Shown here: in pieces, positions 12,742 through 25,383 of the stretch
Layout of the letters: each line of letters starts with the position of its first letter
Position numbering within the stretch: the first letter of the stretch is position 1
DNA from: Penicillus capitatus
Lineage: Eukaryota; Chlorophyta
DNA length: 64,000 nt
Assembly: GCA_965649825.1 (NCBI GenBank)
Contig: OZ287697.1
Location: 2,232,001 to 2,296,000, forward strand
Direction of reading: 5' to 3'
Position numbers and translations under genes: made by a program
The notes under the pieces: generated by a model
The model's input: the letters and a program-made list of their open reading frames with translations, nothing else
Told to the model about the DNA's origin: nothing
Databases searched by the model: none

Positions 12742-13020
12742 CGCAAAGCTAAAGCACAAGTTGTTGGCTACAAGAACAAAACACTGCTGAGAGGTTTGCC
12801 TTTTGAAGTGGCTAGAACTGTTGCGACACCACGCGGCAGAAGACTTCGGTCGTTTTCTCGAACACAGTACGAAATGACGGCGAAACGTTGCAAAACGAGA
12901 GAAACGTGTTGAAGCCGTCATTGTGTTCCATTCTCGTCGACGTGGTTTGGAGATCAGAGTCGTTTGAGAGCACGCCGCCATATCTGTATCAGATGCAGAT
13001 GGGCTGCGAACGGTGATCAT

Positions 13021-15733
13021 TTATGAAAGATCTGAGATCACACCTACACCAGAAAGCAGTCCCTGGGTCTGATCTCTTATGACAAGCACATCTCCTGTCC
13101 TCAACCATTCGGGTCTCGTTTGAAACTGAAAACGGATCCGTGCAATACATCCACCTGCAACAGCATCTTCTCCCAGTCTGCTTGCCATGACAGCAGCGGC
13201 TTTGACAGCTGAAGGCAATTTCTGAACTGATTGGCTCGACACATCCAATTCCTCCATAGATGTGACTGAGGCGGATTGGCGTATGCCCCCGCAGTAGACT
13301 TCAACAGTATAGCATCCTTGATGTTTCTTCTTGGGCCGAAGTGGACTACAGCTTCTCAATCGAACACTGTTGAGATCGTTGCAGGATCCACTGCTTTGAC
13401 TGTCACTTTCTGAATCGGGAGGTACATGAGGTGGCCACTTGCCAGAGATTAAACCTCTGGGAGGCCATTGTCCGCCTGCCAAATAGAGAATGGCTTCAAA
13501 GCATCCGTGAGTTGTAGCATCTGTTTCGGCGCTAAGCAATGCTGTTCCTTCCAGAGCTGAAGGATTTCTAGATCCACATGGGACTCCGCAATTCATGCTC
13601 GCTTCCCTCAACTCAAGCCGAATTCTTTTGATGACACTGCATTCTGTTTCTTCTTTTTCTTCATGCACGTCGCCATCATCATAGCTGGATACAACGCCTT
13701 CACTGGTTTGCTCTTCTGTGCCCGAAAGTGGCTCTTCAGCGGTGACTGATATCGTTGCTGTCTGTCCAGCTGATATACTTCGTACGGGTACTTGATTGCA
13801 TCTGAGAGTTTTGATTCTCACAGAATCGAACTTTCCGTCAGAATCGGGACCAAGACGTAGTAGTTGTCCGATCTCTATTGAACCTAATAAACGACAAAAC
13901 TTACCCATTAGAAATGAAACAGACCGTTGGACACCAGAAAGAAGTGTCCCCGACAGAATGTTTCCTGCTTGGGTCAACTCCAAAATCTCATCAATTTGGA
14001 AATGGCTGACTGTTCTGTTTGCCATATCTAAGTCTCTTGTGGCAATCCTGGACTTTAAGGCATTTAGTAGGGTGTGCAATAGTCGAAGTCCTATCACAAG
14101 CATAGTGTCTACGTGCAATGAAATTGTCAGCAGTTAGACACCTCACCAGTACCGGATACAGTTGATATCCTCAAAAACGCCGATCCACATGCAGCCTTTG
14201 TGCTGAAAGTCGTCAAGTTTGACAGCTGTGCAGCGACTGAAATGACATCTTCTTCGTTCAAGAGTTCTTGTATAAAGCTTTCGTTCTGGAGACAGTCACA
14301 GGCTAGAGGAGGTGCATAGATGGAAGCAAAGGCGTCGCACTCTCAGTTTGGAGGGCAAGGTAGAGCCAATTGCAGCATTGATGGAACGGTAAAGGTCGTT
14401 GATATCTTTCAACAAGACTTCCGTCGCCTTATCGGTCGACACATCTGTCTTCGTCAACACGAAGATGAGAGGTAGGTCCAATGCCACTGCAACGGTCATC
14501 TGCTGAATGCAGACGTCTGTCACTCCTTCCAACGGAGACACACAGACGAGAACATAATCAGGAATCATGGCTGTCAGGCCTACACACAATACGACCTCAA
14601 AGAATGAATGCATCAAACATGTGATGATGGGTACCGCGAATAACGGTTTTCAGAAACTTCTCATGGCCTCCCATGTCTATCAAACTAACACGCTGAGAGG
14701 CCACGACACCAATCTCTGCGGGTGTCATTGTTGACAGACCACTGTAGTTTAAGACTTGACCATCATCTTGATAGCCAAGAAAATGCTTGGTGACGGTGGA
14801 TGTGTGACCAGTCTCGATTTCATGCTTGTGTTTGAGAATGCTTGTCCGTGCACTGCCTTGTCCATCGTCCAACATGGGTTCTCTATCATCGCCATTCGTC
14901 AGACAAGCAATAAGAGTGCTCTTGCCAGCATCCATTGGGCCAAGGACTGTTAAGAAAAGAAAACGATAGAAACTGGACCTGCAACCTAGCAGAGACCTCC
15001 TATTCTGATTCCTGGAGCTGTGAGGCGTTCTGTCAGTTGTCTGACGACTTTAACCACCGCACAATGGCGCTCATAGCCTCCCAGAAATCTCCATTTGATT
15101 TCTGCTTTAGCATGTAACAGTTCGGCCATTTGGAACACTCCATCAATAGACTGTTGAAGTTCTTCAGGAAGCAGTCCTCGCGGATAGCCATCGTCCGCCA
15201 CCCCCAGACAGTAGTAGCATACTCCATTGCCTTCAGAGAGTCGAAATTTCATTTGTGTGACCTACAAATAGTGTGCAACAGCTTTCCACTGTTGTATCAT
15301 AAAGAACCAGCACCAGTTGTTGAAACCGAACAGAATTTGGATCCTTAATCTTCAGTTTGTATTCAATAGAGCCATCCTCCACTTCAGGATAGAACCAGTC
15401 AACAGACATGTCTTTCGGTGATTTCCTCTCTTCCATGTCTCGCAGTTGCTGTTCAGCAGATTCTCCTCTTTCCTGTGCCCTTGCTGCCGATTCGGCCAAC
15501 TGTCGCTGTTTTCTGGCTTTGCTTCTGCGTTGCCTATTCTTGCGTCTGATAAACGTGTGGCTGTGGAGCGGCCCTGCCCCCAGGGGTGCTGTACCTTCTT
15601 GGATGGACAGGATTGTCGACAGGCGAGACTGACGTCGACACCCATTCTGGTGAATGCTCTTCGGGCGCTAATGGCTCGTCCATTCTTCATTAGAAAGACG
15701 AGCAGAAAGCACGACGACGCCAATCAAGTGCAT
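13021..15733 (-). CDS. GTPBP1/GTPBP2-like translational GTPase
   Basis: EF-Tu-superfamily GTPase implicated in ribosome rescue and mRNA turnover in animals. Seen in order: a basic coiled N-terminus, EDGSIEYKLKIKDP, then TQMKFRLSEGNG and GLLPEEL. The G domain has G1 GPMDAGKST, the family-specific block ILKHKHEIETGHTS, G3 DMGGHEKFLK and G4 TKTD. Domains 2 and 3 follow, with CNQVPVRSISAGQTA and FQFQTRPEWLRTGDVLVIRD. This order is specific to GTPBP1/2 rather than EF1A or HBS1. The start is tentative: a five-codon exon beginning at ATG 15733 splices in phase to the basic N-terminal frame. The 5' end faces the glutathione synthetase gene about 130 bp away. Confidence 0.88.
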
Positions 15734-15862
15734 TACGTACATCGGCAAGGACGTCGTGTCGCACGCATGTTCTGTTCCAGAGCACATCCTCGGCTATGCA
15801 TTTTGGGCAGAGGAGCGAAGTCGAGTAAGTTGTGGAGAGATCTAAAAACGCATAGACGGGCA

Positions 15863-17657
15863 ATGGAATCTGCCACGAAAGCTGAAAGTGTCGTTCGATT
15901 GGAATCTCTGGATCTTCGGGGACTTGCTGCAAGAGCCAGAGATTGGGCTTATCTGAATGGACTGGTAATGCATTGCTTTTTATTGATTGGGGAATGTAAC
16001 AATGGCAAGACTACGGTTAAGGTGATGCGCAGCCAACATTCACCGTCAGTCATTCATGCACCTATTGCTGTGTTGCCCTGTCCTTTCCCCAGAAGCGGTT
16101 TCCAGCGAGTAAGATGACTGATGCGATCAGAACATGAAGCACTTTATCATCGTTATTTGTTCTCTAGGCCGTGGATGTCATGCCTTTGATGAACAGATTG
16201 TATGACAGTGTCAGTCAGGATGCTGAATTCTTAACATCCACACTAAAATCTGCAGCAGAATTCGATGACTTTACGGCAAATCTGTTAAAAATCTATGGAG
16301 ACGTCAGAAAATTACAAGACAGTAAGAAAGAAACGGTACTGGGCATTCATCGATCTGATTACATGCTCGATCAACCCTCTAACAGACTTCTACAGGCTCG
16401 ATGCGTTTCATACACTGCACAACAGAGAATCCCAAAGAGACTTCTGTTCCTAGGTGGAGCTGAATACCATTGCTTCATCTTTTGGTGCTCTAAGCAGTCG
16501 GGTGTCGAAGCTACATTCATGCCTTTTGTCTTGGCCAGATATGGCATCTTTCGTATAATGTTTTGTGGCCGAGAGATTCCATGATGTGTCTTTCTGAAGG
16601 GCAGTGGTGAAACGGTGGACAATCAGGCAGTGATTAGCATCTGCAGCGCATTGACTCTGGCTCACAATGCCACAGATCTACCGAACTCATCCATTCTGAT
16701 GGTTGCAGAGCACGACGACAGCAACCTTTACGACCAACAAGTGGGTGGCGAGAAAGTCAAGATGTATCTTCTTGTATCCGGGTGTGATTTTAGTGGATCA
16801 CTTCGACTTTACTAGAAAATCACGGCATTGCTGTTATCCGAAAGCCTCTCTCAGAGATCATGGACTGCTCTGTTCTGGACGACAGTCGGAATCTGATTGT
16901 GGATGGGAAGACAGTCTCTGTGGTCTATTATCGCTCAGGCTATTCCCCTGTTTCCTATCCAACGCAGAGGGAATGGGAAGCGCGGAGACGTATAGAAATC
17001 AGTTCTGCCTGCAAATGTCCATCCATCAGTTATCATTTGACTGGAACCAAGAAGATCCAACAGGAATTGGCTAAACCAGGAAGACTGGAAAGATACTTGG
17101 ATACAGACGAATGTCAACGCGTCCGTGAATTCTTTGCTGGACTGTGGGGATTGGAAGATCTGTCAGATCCAGATGTCGATTCCATTGTTCAAACCGCAGT
17201 GCGTGAACCTGATGGGTTTGTTTTGAAACCCCAGAGAGAAGGCGGCGGAAATAATCTCTACGGTAGAAAGCACTGAAAGGAAGAACTGTAACTGAGGTCA
17301 CTGTTCATACAAGGTGAGGATGCAGCTGCCGTTTTGTCCAAAAGAAAGGGACTGGCTGCATATGTTCTCATGCAACGCATTCGCCCTGAGAGACATCGGT
17401 CGGTGCTTCTCAGAGGTGAAGAGCATTTCATTGAAGACACCGTTTCAGAACTTGGAATCTATGGAACATTCATCCGAAGGGGAACAGAGATCCTTCTGAA
17501 TCAAAGTGCTGGTCATCTGCTGCGAACAAAGGTCTTCAAACAGCCCAGTCCAATTGCAGATACTTTCATGTGTGAGTGGTAGGTGGCATCATCGGATGAA
17601 GGAGGAGTGGCTGCAGGCTTCGCTGTTCTCGATTCTCCGTACTTGGTAGATGGATGA
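15863..17657 (+). CDS. GSS: Glutathione synthetase (eukaryotic type)
   Basis: ATP-dependent ligation of gamma-glutamylcysteine to glycine, the second step of glutathione synthesis. Starts MESATKAESVVRLESLD at 15863. Family blocks in order: APIAVLPCPFPR, TVLGIHRSDYMLDQ, QAVISICSALTLAHN (unusual around the Ser-Ala pocket, near an exon join), TVSVVYYRSGYSP, GTKKIQQELAKPG, the ATP-binding FVLKPQREGGGNNLYG, and the Gly-rich lid EGGVAAGFAVLDSPY. The last intron (17532-17582, 51 nt) joins LLRTK to the lid in phase, giving the usual C-terminus at 17657. Probably cytosolic, as no targeting peptide is seen. Confidence 0.92.
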
Positions 17658-17847
17658 TTGATGTGACGTATTGCGGTGCGCGGTCTGCTTGTTGTCGCGT
17701 CGATGCGCGTGCTCTCGAGAGTCAGTCAGTCCTTTAAAAACATCATCGATTCGTTAAGATTCGCAACTGAGATTCTCTTCGTGACTCAGAGAATCTCGGC
17801 AAACGCAATCTTGCGGTTATTACTCGACAAACGATAGCTTCTGTAAG

Positions 17848-19453
17848 ATGCGGCTATTTGAAGAACAGCCTGTCTACTTGGTAGACATGCACTGCTATAA
17901 ACCGCCAGATGAACTCAGAATGGACACGGACAAGGCTATAGACATCTGGAGACAGAAGAAGGTGTACTAGCGAGTTCTGTTATAGCATTTAGAACGATCC
18001 TCTTCTTTGGATACTAGGCCTATGAGGAATCTGTCATAGATTTCAATCAGAAGATCACCAGTCGATCTGGGCTGTCCACAACGCATACGCATTTGATGAA
18101 ACATTTGAATCCGGAGCATTGTGGATTGGAATACAAGATAGGGATCAACGAAGCGATGGAAGAGGCGCAGATGTGTTTGTTTGGTGCTGTCGAAGGACTT
18201 TTGCAACAAACGAACATCAAGCCTACAGATGTGGATATTCTGATCAGCTGTTGTTCGATCTTCTGTCCAACCCCGTCGATGACGGCAGTCATTGTGAATC
18301 GTTTCAAGATGCGTTCAGACATTCAGTCATACCATTTGGGCGGAATGGGATGCTCAATGGGCGTCGTCTCTGTGAACTTGGTCAGGGATTTACTAAAAGC
18401 ACATCCAAACTCTATCGCCATGCTATGCACAACAGAGACAACGACTCCTGCCTTCTACACTGGCACAGATCGAAGTAGGCTGGTGACGAACCTGCTCTTT
18501 CGAATGGGAGGAGCAGCTATGCTCTTTACAAACAAACCCTCTAACAGACTACAGCCAAAATATCAACTCAAGACGGCGATCCGTGTACATCAAGGCATTC
18601 GAGACACTGCCTATGCGTAGAGACCCCATTATGGTGCGTATAGTGGATTTCGAGTGCCTTGATGATTGTAGGTGTATTCGTTACTCCCCGGATGATGAGG
18701 GGATCAATGGGATCTATCTCGGCAAGGATGTCGTGGCTGAAGCCAGCAAAGGACTGGAGAAGGCTATCACGAAGATCGCACCCAAAGTACTAGGTTTTGG
18801 ACAGATTGCCCTGTTTCTGCTAACGGAATTGCGGCGACGTTTCAACCGCAAGATCAAACCTTTTGATCCAAATTTCGACAAATGTCTGGATCATGTCCTT
18901 ATTCATGCAGGTCGGCATCTTGGCTGGTATATCTCACTCAACCTGTCTCTGCAATACCATGCAGGTGGCGCAAAAGTACTCGAAGGGCTTGGAAAGAAGC
19001 TGCAGTTCAGCGAGTACAAGCTAAAGCCTTCTTATGATGTTCTCTACTACTATGGCAATGTCTCATCTTCTACTACGTGGTACACTCTGAGCAATATCGA
19101 ATCTTTGAGAGGTGTACGCAAAGGGGACAAGATTATGCAGGTTTGTTAAGGACATGTGCAGAGGATAGATGGATGGGTCTTTGTAGGTTGGCGTCGGTTC
19201 TGGTTTGAAGTGTGGTGTGAATCTCTGGGTTGCCTGTCGTGACATATGGGAAGTGCACAATTCCTGGAAACAAGTGGCAGAAGAGAGAGGTGTGAAACCC
19301 AGGTGGCATCGACGTTCATGGAGGAGCTCTCTGGTCCAAGTCTTCCTCCTGTCTCTTCTGCTATTTGCTGTTGTCGCAGTCCTCAGCTTTGTGGACGTTC
19401 CTTGGGTGACAGCCATTCTAAAGAATGGTCTTTCACAGCACCTCGAACTATAG
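17848..19453 (+). CDS. FAE1-type 3-ketoacyl-CoA synthase (very-long-chain elongase)
   Basis: Condensing enzyme of very-long-chain fatty acid elongation on the ER. Seen: the N-terminal QPVYLVDMHCYKPP, the nucleophile Cys in GGMGCSMGVVSVNL, the substrate loop FYTGTDRSRLVTN, the catalytic His in YHAGGAKVLEGL and the Asn in YYGNVSSSTTWYTL, so the Cys-His-Asn triad is intact. Plant enzymes begin with two membrane spans. Here the start at 17848 lies right at the YLVD block and the only clear span (VFLLSLLLFAVVAVLSFV) is C-terminal. A possible upstream exon from an ATG near 17703 could splice in phase, but it adds no strong membrane span. The last intron restores VGVGSGLKCGVNLW. Confidence 0.9.
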
Positions 19454-19687
19454 AATGCCTCTTGCTTTGCTTGCCACACCATCATCATTATCACAGATGG
19501 CACGCTGACATTCATTGATTGCTTTAACTGTTCACTGAAGTCCGCGTGATCCATTGCTGTTTTTGTTGTTCAGACATATCTCGCTCGGCAATTCGAGTGT
19601 TGGGACTGTTCCAGGAAAACAGGTGACAGACACCCACCGTGCGGATTATTTACTACACAGGGTCAGAGTTCACGCAACGACACTTTA

Positions 19688-22600
19688 TCATGGACTCAAT
19701 CGAGACAACAGACATACCCAGTCTGCTAACTGCCCTTCATGCTTTAGTAAACTTTGTAGGACAGAGGGCAATCGATTTCGCCACTCAATAGCCATGACTG
19801 AATCTTCTTCAGCCTCGCAGACGTCATCTACTCTTCTCTTCAGCCAGGTGAAAAGGACATCTGGTCTGGGGAAAACACAGACGTTCGAGAACGGTGCATC
19901 CAGTAAGGAGAGGAGATGCATCAGTGTCATTTCTAGTTGGTTTTTCAATCCCTCGTGGTACTTGAAATTCGGGAAAGAGGCATCCACTGTTGGTCGGATG
20001 AGTTCGTTATCTGATTGCTGTTCTTCCTGAATGTTTTGTGATCCATCTTGTAAGATATGCAATCGTCTTGCCACTGCAGAGATTGCTGGAAAGAACATGT
20101 CTTGAAATGAAATTCTGATCGAAACATTGTCCAGAGCAGCAGCAGCTTGCATTTGAACTTTAAAGTTCGGGTTTTCGTTGACAAGATGCACAAGATGACC
20201 GATTAACTCTGAAAGCGTTCCGTTCATACCAACTGTTGCTCTGAGACTGTTATTGGATGCAAGGCTTCCTGTGGCGTAACAGGCATTCCATTTGACTTTA
20301 GCACTGCTCGTTTGAAGACTGGTTTGTAAACAGTCCACGGCATCATTCAACCATCCATCTGACACTTCAACATCTGCCAGACATTCATTTCCTCTATCTA
20401 ACCAAGACGACAATGCAACACGAAAGGACCTGAAAAGCAGGTCTCGCGGAGCAGATGTCCAAGTGCACGTATCCCGTTCGCTCTGACCTTTTCGTGATCT
20501 CTTGAAGCGGCAATGGCAGCTTGTGCCAGGGGCTTCAGAGAGACCGCATCTCTTGAAATGTAGGGTAATGTACTGGGATTTCTTGCTATGAGATCGGCAA
20601 CATTTGCCAACGACCACGAGGAGGATATCCGAACAGAGATTGTTGGATTCTCGAGACTCGTTGCCAATACACAAACGGCCTTATCATACATCTCCTGAAA
20701 TGCATAAAGAAGTTGGAGATTGTGCAGAAGGACATCTGTCTGTCTTGATAAACCTTGTCGGATAAGAAATATCCAGCATTGACCAAATCTCCAATCATCC
20801 GACATGCCGAAGAGCGTACTGCGACAACGGGATCTTCTACAGCCGCACTGAGTGCAGCACTCAAGCATTTCTGAAGCACAGGCGGTGGCAGCAGCGTCAG
20901 CACAGCCTGACACGCTCCTCCAATCTCCGTCAGAGCTGCCGATCGCAAAACCGGCGATGGATGTGTGAAAGAAGGAACAATATGCAGAGGCACATTGGCA
21001 GCAGCATTCTTCAGGAGATGAGGATCCTCCATGAGCACAGCATTTGCTGTCAATGCTCCAAAAAGACGAATGGACTGCTGTGCGGCCTTCTCCTCTGAGC
21101 CAGAGTGTTCCATCGGTCCCTGGATGACATTTTTATTAAGGAGTGTCGCCACATCATGCCATCTCTCTAGACAGCAGCACTCAAGGCATTGGCGCTGCAT
21201 GCGATTTCTACAGTTCTACTTTTGAAGAGATCACTGTAGTTTGTTGCTGCACATGTTAATGCAGCGAGCGCTTCGGATCGAACAACATCTCTGTGTGAGT
21301 GTGCAACTGAAAAGAGAGCATCCAACAGTGACCATCCAGGGCGCTTGTGTTCCAGAAATGACTGAATTCTCTGACTCAGTCTTCCTTGGTTATGTTCAGA
21401 ACCTGAGGTGTCATCCAAGTACTCTTCGAGTTTAGCATCGGTAGGTGACGATCCAAGAATGGTGCGTAGTGCGATCATGCAGGCTGTTTCTCTTGCCACA
21501 TCGCCATCCCCGTTCTCATGGTAACGCGTCCATTGTTTCTGAATAGACTTCACCATTCTGGTTCGCAGATCCGATGGCATTCGGTCATATCGTGTCGAAG
21601 AGACAAGACTGTTCAGTGTTCTGAAAAGATGGGGAATGACGGAAAGCTTTTCTTCATTCTCAATTCCGTGCAGGAGTCCATCGTGAAGGGCAAGCACCAT
21701 CCGTCCCAAAGACAAGGACAGTGTTGTAAACCCTCGAATGGCTGAAGAGTCACGATCGGAGTACTTGGCAACGGAGAGAAAGCCTTTCTGTGTCCGACCT
21801 TCCATAAGAGTTGCAATTGTTCCAGCTGCAGCCATTCTAACCTGAATTGGATCAGAAGAGAATCACAGAGGCCGCAGAGGAGAAGGACACCCATACTTGT
21901 GGATGAGGATCATAGAGAAGAACATTGATCAGATGTGGGCTGCTGGGAGATCGCTGCAGAGGTTGTCTAAAGGGGAGGAGCACCCGCCAAAATGGATGTA
22001 GGCTTTTTCCGTCTACTTGTGACATTTTTTGCACGAGATTCAATGCCGCTAAGCGGATCTTGACAGTCTTGTGCTGATCTGAAGATCTTATTCCACCACA
22101 TCCACCACTTGTTTCGCTCCCTGTCACCATCCATTCGCATCACAAAGTTGTCTGTCTGTCAGAAATCCCCACCTGATATGGTTGAACTGCTTGCAGAGGT
22201 ATATCCACTTCCTTCATGACCTCTCCGGTGTGGAGGAACGTATCTACTGCTACTCCCGTCCGATGAAACATCTGATGTACTATCTGAAAAAGCAGACATG
22301 CTGCATGACGACTGAACGCCCACGGCAAGAAAATCTGGGATGACTTCCATGAGTGCAGGGACATAAGACACATGGCTTCCACGTCCCTACAGGTAGAGCA
22401 TTGGCAGAAGGAAGTCCTTCTTCATCCATTCAGACACTCATTTCGATGCTCACCTCAGAGATCAAAGTAGTGAGCGTATGCAAGAGCGACACATACATGC
22501 CAGATAGAAAGGGATTTTCAATGGGTTTTTGTCTGTGCAGAATGTTAGCCACCACATCCATCATTTTCTCGACGGATTGTTGTTGGACATCACTTCTGTT

Positions 22601-23528
22601 TGCGAATAAAGCTTGGACTGCATCGGATGCAGCAGAACAGAGTTCGACACTCAAAGTTATTCTTCCAGATTCCTGTCCCTGCAATCTCAACAACCGTTCT
22701 TAATTACCAAGAATGACGCACTCTGGAGTATGTGGAGTTTGGAGGCTTGTAACAATGTTTTGTCAAAGCTGTTGCGAAGATGTGTTCGAGAGATGATTGC
22801 ATGTGAAAGGAAATCTGTTAGACATGAGGCATCACGATGTCTGTCTGCATGCTTCACGCTCTATTGGATTACCTGAGACTGGAAAGCACTCAGAATGGCG
22901 CCCAAGGCTGTCACTGAATCCACCATGGTCCGATTCACACTGTCTGTATCCAAAGACTGTTCTGTCCACTGAAGGACCAACCGAATGAGATCTCTGAATC
23001 CACTCACACTCAGTGAAGCATTTGGGCGACTAAGAAGCTTTGTAAGGATTCGACAAAATGCATTGCAGACGTCCATCTGCACACTGATGCACAGGCAACC
23101 CATGCACATGTGGAGGGAGGGAGACCCACAAAATGCATTCTTTACTTGTCATCACTCGTCGACACTTCTGTTTTTTGATCCATGCCGATGCAGCCCACCA
23201 AACTCAGGTATCCGCCAATTATTAACAAATCCGATTCGATCTAAAGAGCCGCGTGATGCAAATTGATGTCGTCGATTTTGAATCTCACTTCCTTGAATGA
23301 TCGGGTGATGGTCTGCAGTGGAAGTTGGGACAAATCTGATAGTGCCTTGTTTAGACCCATTTCTGGTTCCAAATTCTGTTAACAGACATTTAGAGCGTAT
23401 CTCTACTGAAGCAGGCAGCGTACAGAAGAGACACTCTCGAGCACTTGAAGCCATCTTTGGTGAATGTCCGCAACACTCTCCGACTTTCTCGTGGTTCGTC
23501 CGCGGCGTCCTCTTCGTCCACTCGACAT
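19688..23528 (-). CDS. HEATR6-like HEAT-repeat protein
   Basis: Long alpha-solenoid of unknown biochemical role, similar to animal HEATR6. The C-terminal half gives the match: SSSWSLANVADLIARN, ASRDHEKVRANGIRALGHLL, then AKVKWNACYATGSLASN and NFKVQMQAAAALDNV, in the same order and spacing as HEATR6. Upstream exons hold further HEAT-like helices and a Ser-rich patch with SDSTSDVSSDGSS near 22290. At least eight exons with short introns. The start is tentative: the ATG at 23528 opens MSSGRRGRRGRTTRKS, 60 bp from the divergent Deg protease, but the following junction was not fixed. Confidence 0.75.
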
Positions 23529-23588
23529 CGTTTAAAACAATAAATGAATGAATGACCGACCTGGAAGTGACAGGAATGGGAATGACGC

Positions 23589-25275
23589 ATGAAAATGCTT
23601 CGCCAAAAATTCAAACGGTTTGTCACTCAATGGGCCAGTGTTGGATACGCCCTCCCGGTCATTACGGATCTGCAACCGTCGAAATGGACTCCACTGACCG
23701 ATCCTGCCTCTGCTCTTCGACGCGTGGGGTTTCGGTCGACGGCTTCCGTGAGTGATCCATACAGCAAACTCAAGGTATCTCGATGCCCTTTGCATCAGAT
23801 GGCAATAATTTATAGCGTTGCCAATGCTGAATAGATATCCGATATCCAACAGCTTCTGCAAGATTCGAATGTGGATTTCCGCGATTGTTATGAGAAAACA
23901 GAGCTGATTGATCGTCTACGGACTTCCGAATCTGGATTGCCTGCTTACGTCCAGAACCGATTGAGGAGGCTGCTTACATCATCCGATATGCATGCTGGTT
24001 TAAGAGAGGCAAGGGAAGAAGATCTCTCTCAAGAAGAGGATCAGGCCGTCCGTCTTTTCAACGTCACGTCAAAACTAAAAACATGTGTGGAGATGTATGG
24101 TGTGTTGTGTTGTGCAGCGATGTCGACATAGTGTCGTCCACGTCACATCCTTCGCTGTGGGAATTGATGGATTCAGCATGAATCCCGTTGAGATACCACG
24201 CGGCACTGGAACCGGTATCGTGTGGGACAACCACGGACACATTGTGACGAATTTTCATGTTAACACCTGAGCCGCAAGTTCATGAATGGTTTCCAGTATG
24301 ATGTCTTGTCTAGGTCATTTCGGGAACCAATGAGAAAGTTCAAGTGCAGTCGTCGGACAACACGAAATTTGAAGCTACCATTCGCGGAGTAGAAAGAGAC
24401 AAGGATTTGGCTGTTCTGAAGATTGACAGTAGTAACATCAACCTTTCTGCCATCGAAGTACATCCATCCCACTGTACACATCCTCCCACTGTTCGAGTTT
24501 CTTGCCTTAGGTTGGACTTTCCAGCAATTTGCGCGTCGGGCAGAAGGTGTTTGCGATTGGCAATCCATTTGGTTTGGATCAGACCCTGACTGCTGGGATT
24601 GTCAGCGGTCTTGGAAGAGAGATTGGATCTCTGACAGGCCGAGTCATTAAAGATGTCATTCAAACAGATGCTGCCATCAATCCTGGTAAACAGCTCACTC
24701 GCACGTATGCTATAAAAGCAGATTCACAAAGGCAATTCTGGTGGCCCATTGCTTGATAGCCGTGGACGTTTGATTGGCGTCAATACAGCTATTGTGAGTC
24801 CTGGCAGTGGGACTTTTGCAGGAGTGGGCTTTGCCATTCCATCCAACACGGTACGCCGAGTCGTCAACCAAATCATCAAGCATGGAAAGGTCATCAAACC
24901 TCGGATCGGACTCTTCTGTGCTGCCGATGAACAATCACGTCCCTTCCTGCGAGGAACAAGTGGAGTCCTGGTTGTTGGGGTGGAAGATGGATCTCCTGCT
25001 GCGAAAGCGGGAATACGGTAAGCTTCTCACTCACAACCTCGGCAAGTGAACCGATGAACCTCCTTGTTTGTTTCAGAGGTGTCCAGAAAGTGGATGGGCA
25101 TGTGATTGTGAATGACATCATTGTTGCCATCGGAGATGTGCCTGTGACTTCTGTCGAGGAGCTCATCTCTGCCATTGAAGAGTTCGATGTCGGAGACTCT
25201 GTCCCAGTCACACTTCAGAGAGTGGGTAGCGACGGTAAGTCATTCTTGGTAAACGTTCCTGTTTGGACATACTAA
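23589..25275 (+). CDS. Deg/HtrA serine protease with PDZ and an N-terminal SAP-like segment
   Basis: Trypsin-fold HtrA protease, close to plant DEG1-type enzymes. It starts [11 protein letters not shown] with an Arg/Ser-rich leader suited to an organelle. Then comes a segment [20 protein letters not shown] followed by KTELIDRLR, which resembles the SAP/ARMET-C helix pair. The protease domain has [20 protein letters not shown] (His), DKDLAVLKI (Asp), [20 protein letters not shown] and [11 protein letters not shown] (Ser), so the triad is complete. The Ser block is restored by removing a 47-nt intron. One PDZ domain follows ([31 protein letters not shown]). Likely plastid or mitochondrial quality control. 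Confidence 0.9.
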
Positions 25276-25383
25276 GAAAGTGCGTTTGATCTTCGCACAT
25301 GCCCCTCTTTATCTTTTTGAGATAATGTCCACGGAGGAAGATACAAACTATCATCGTTGTTGAAGGCTTCAAATGACAAGACC

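Noticed and set aside
15446-15862. Plus-strand ORF upstream of glutathione synthetase
   Set aside because: Covers the antisense of the GTPBP1-like N-terminus. Only the part from ATG 15863 matches the enzyme.
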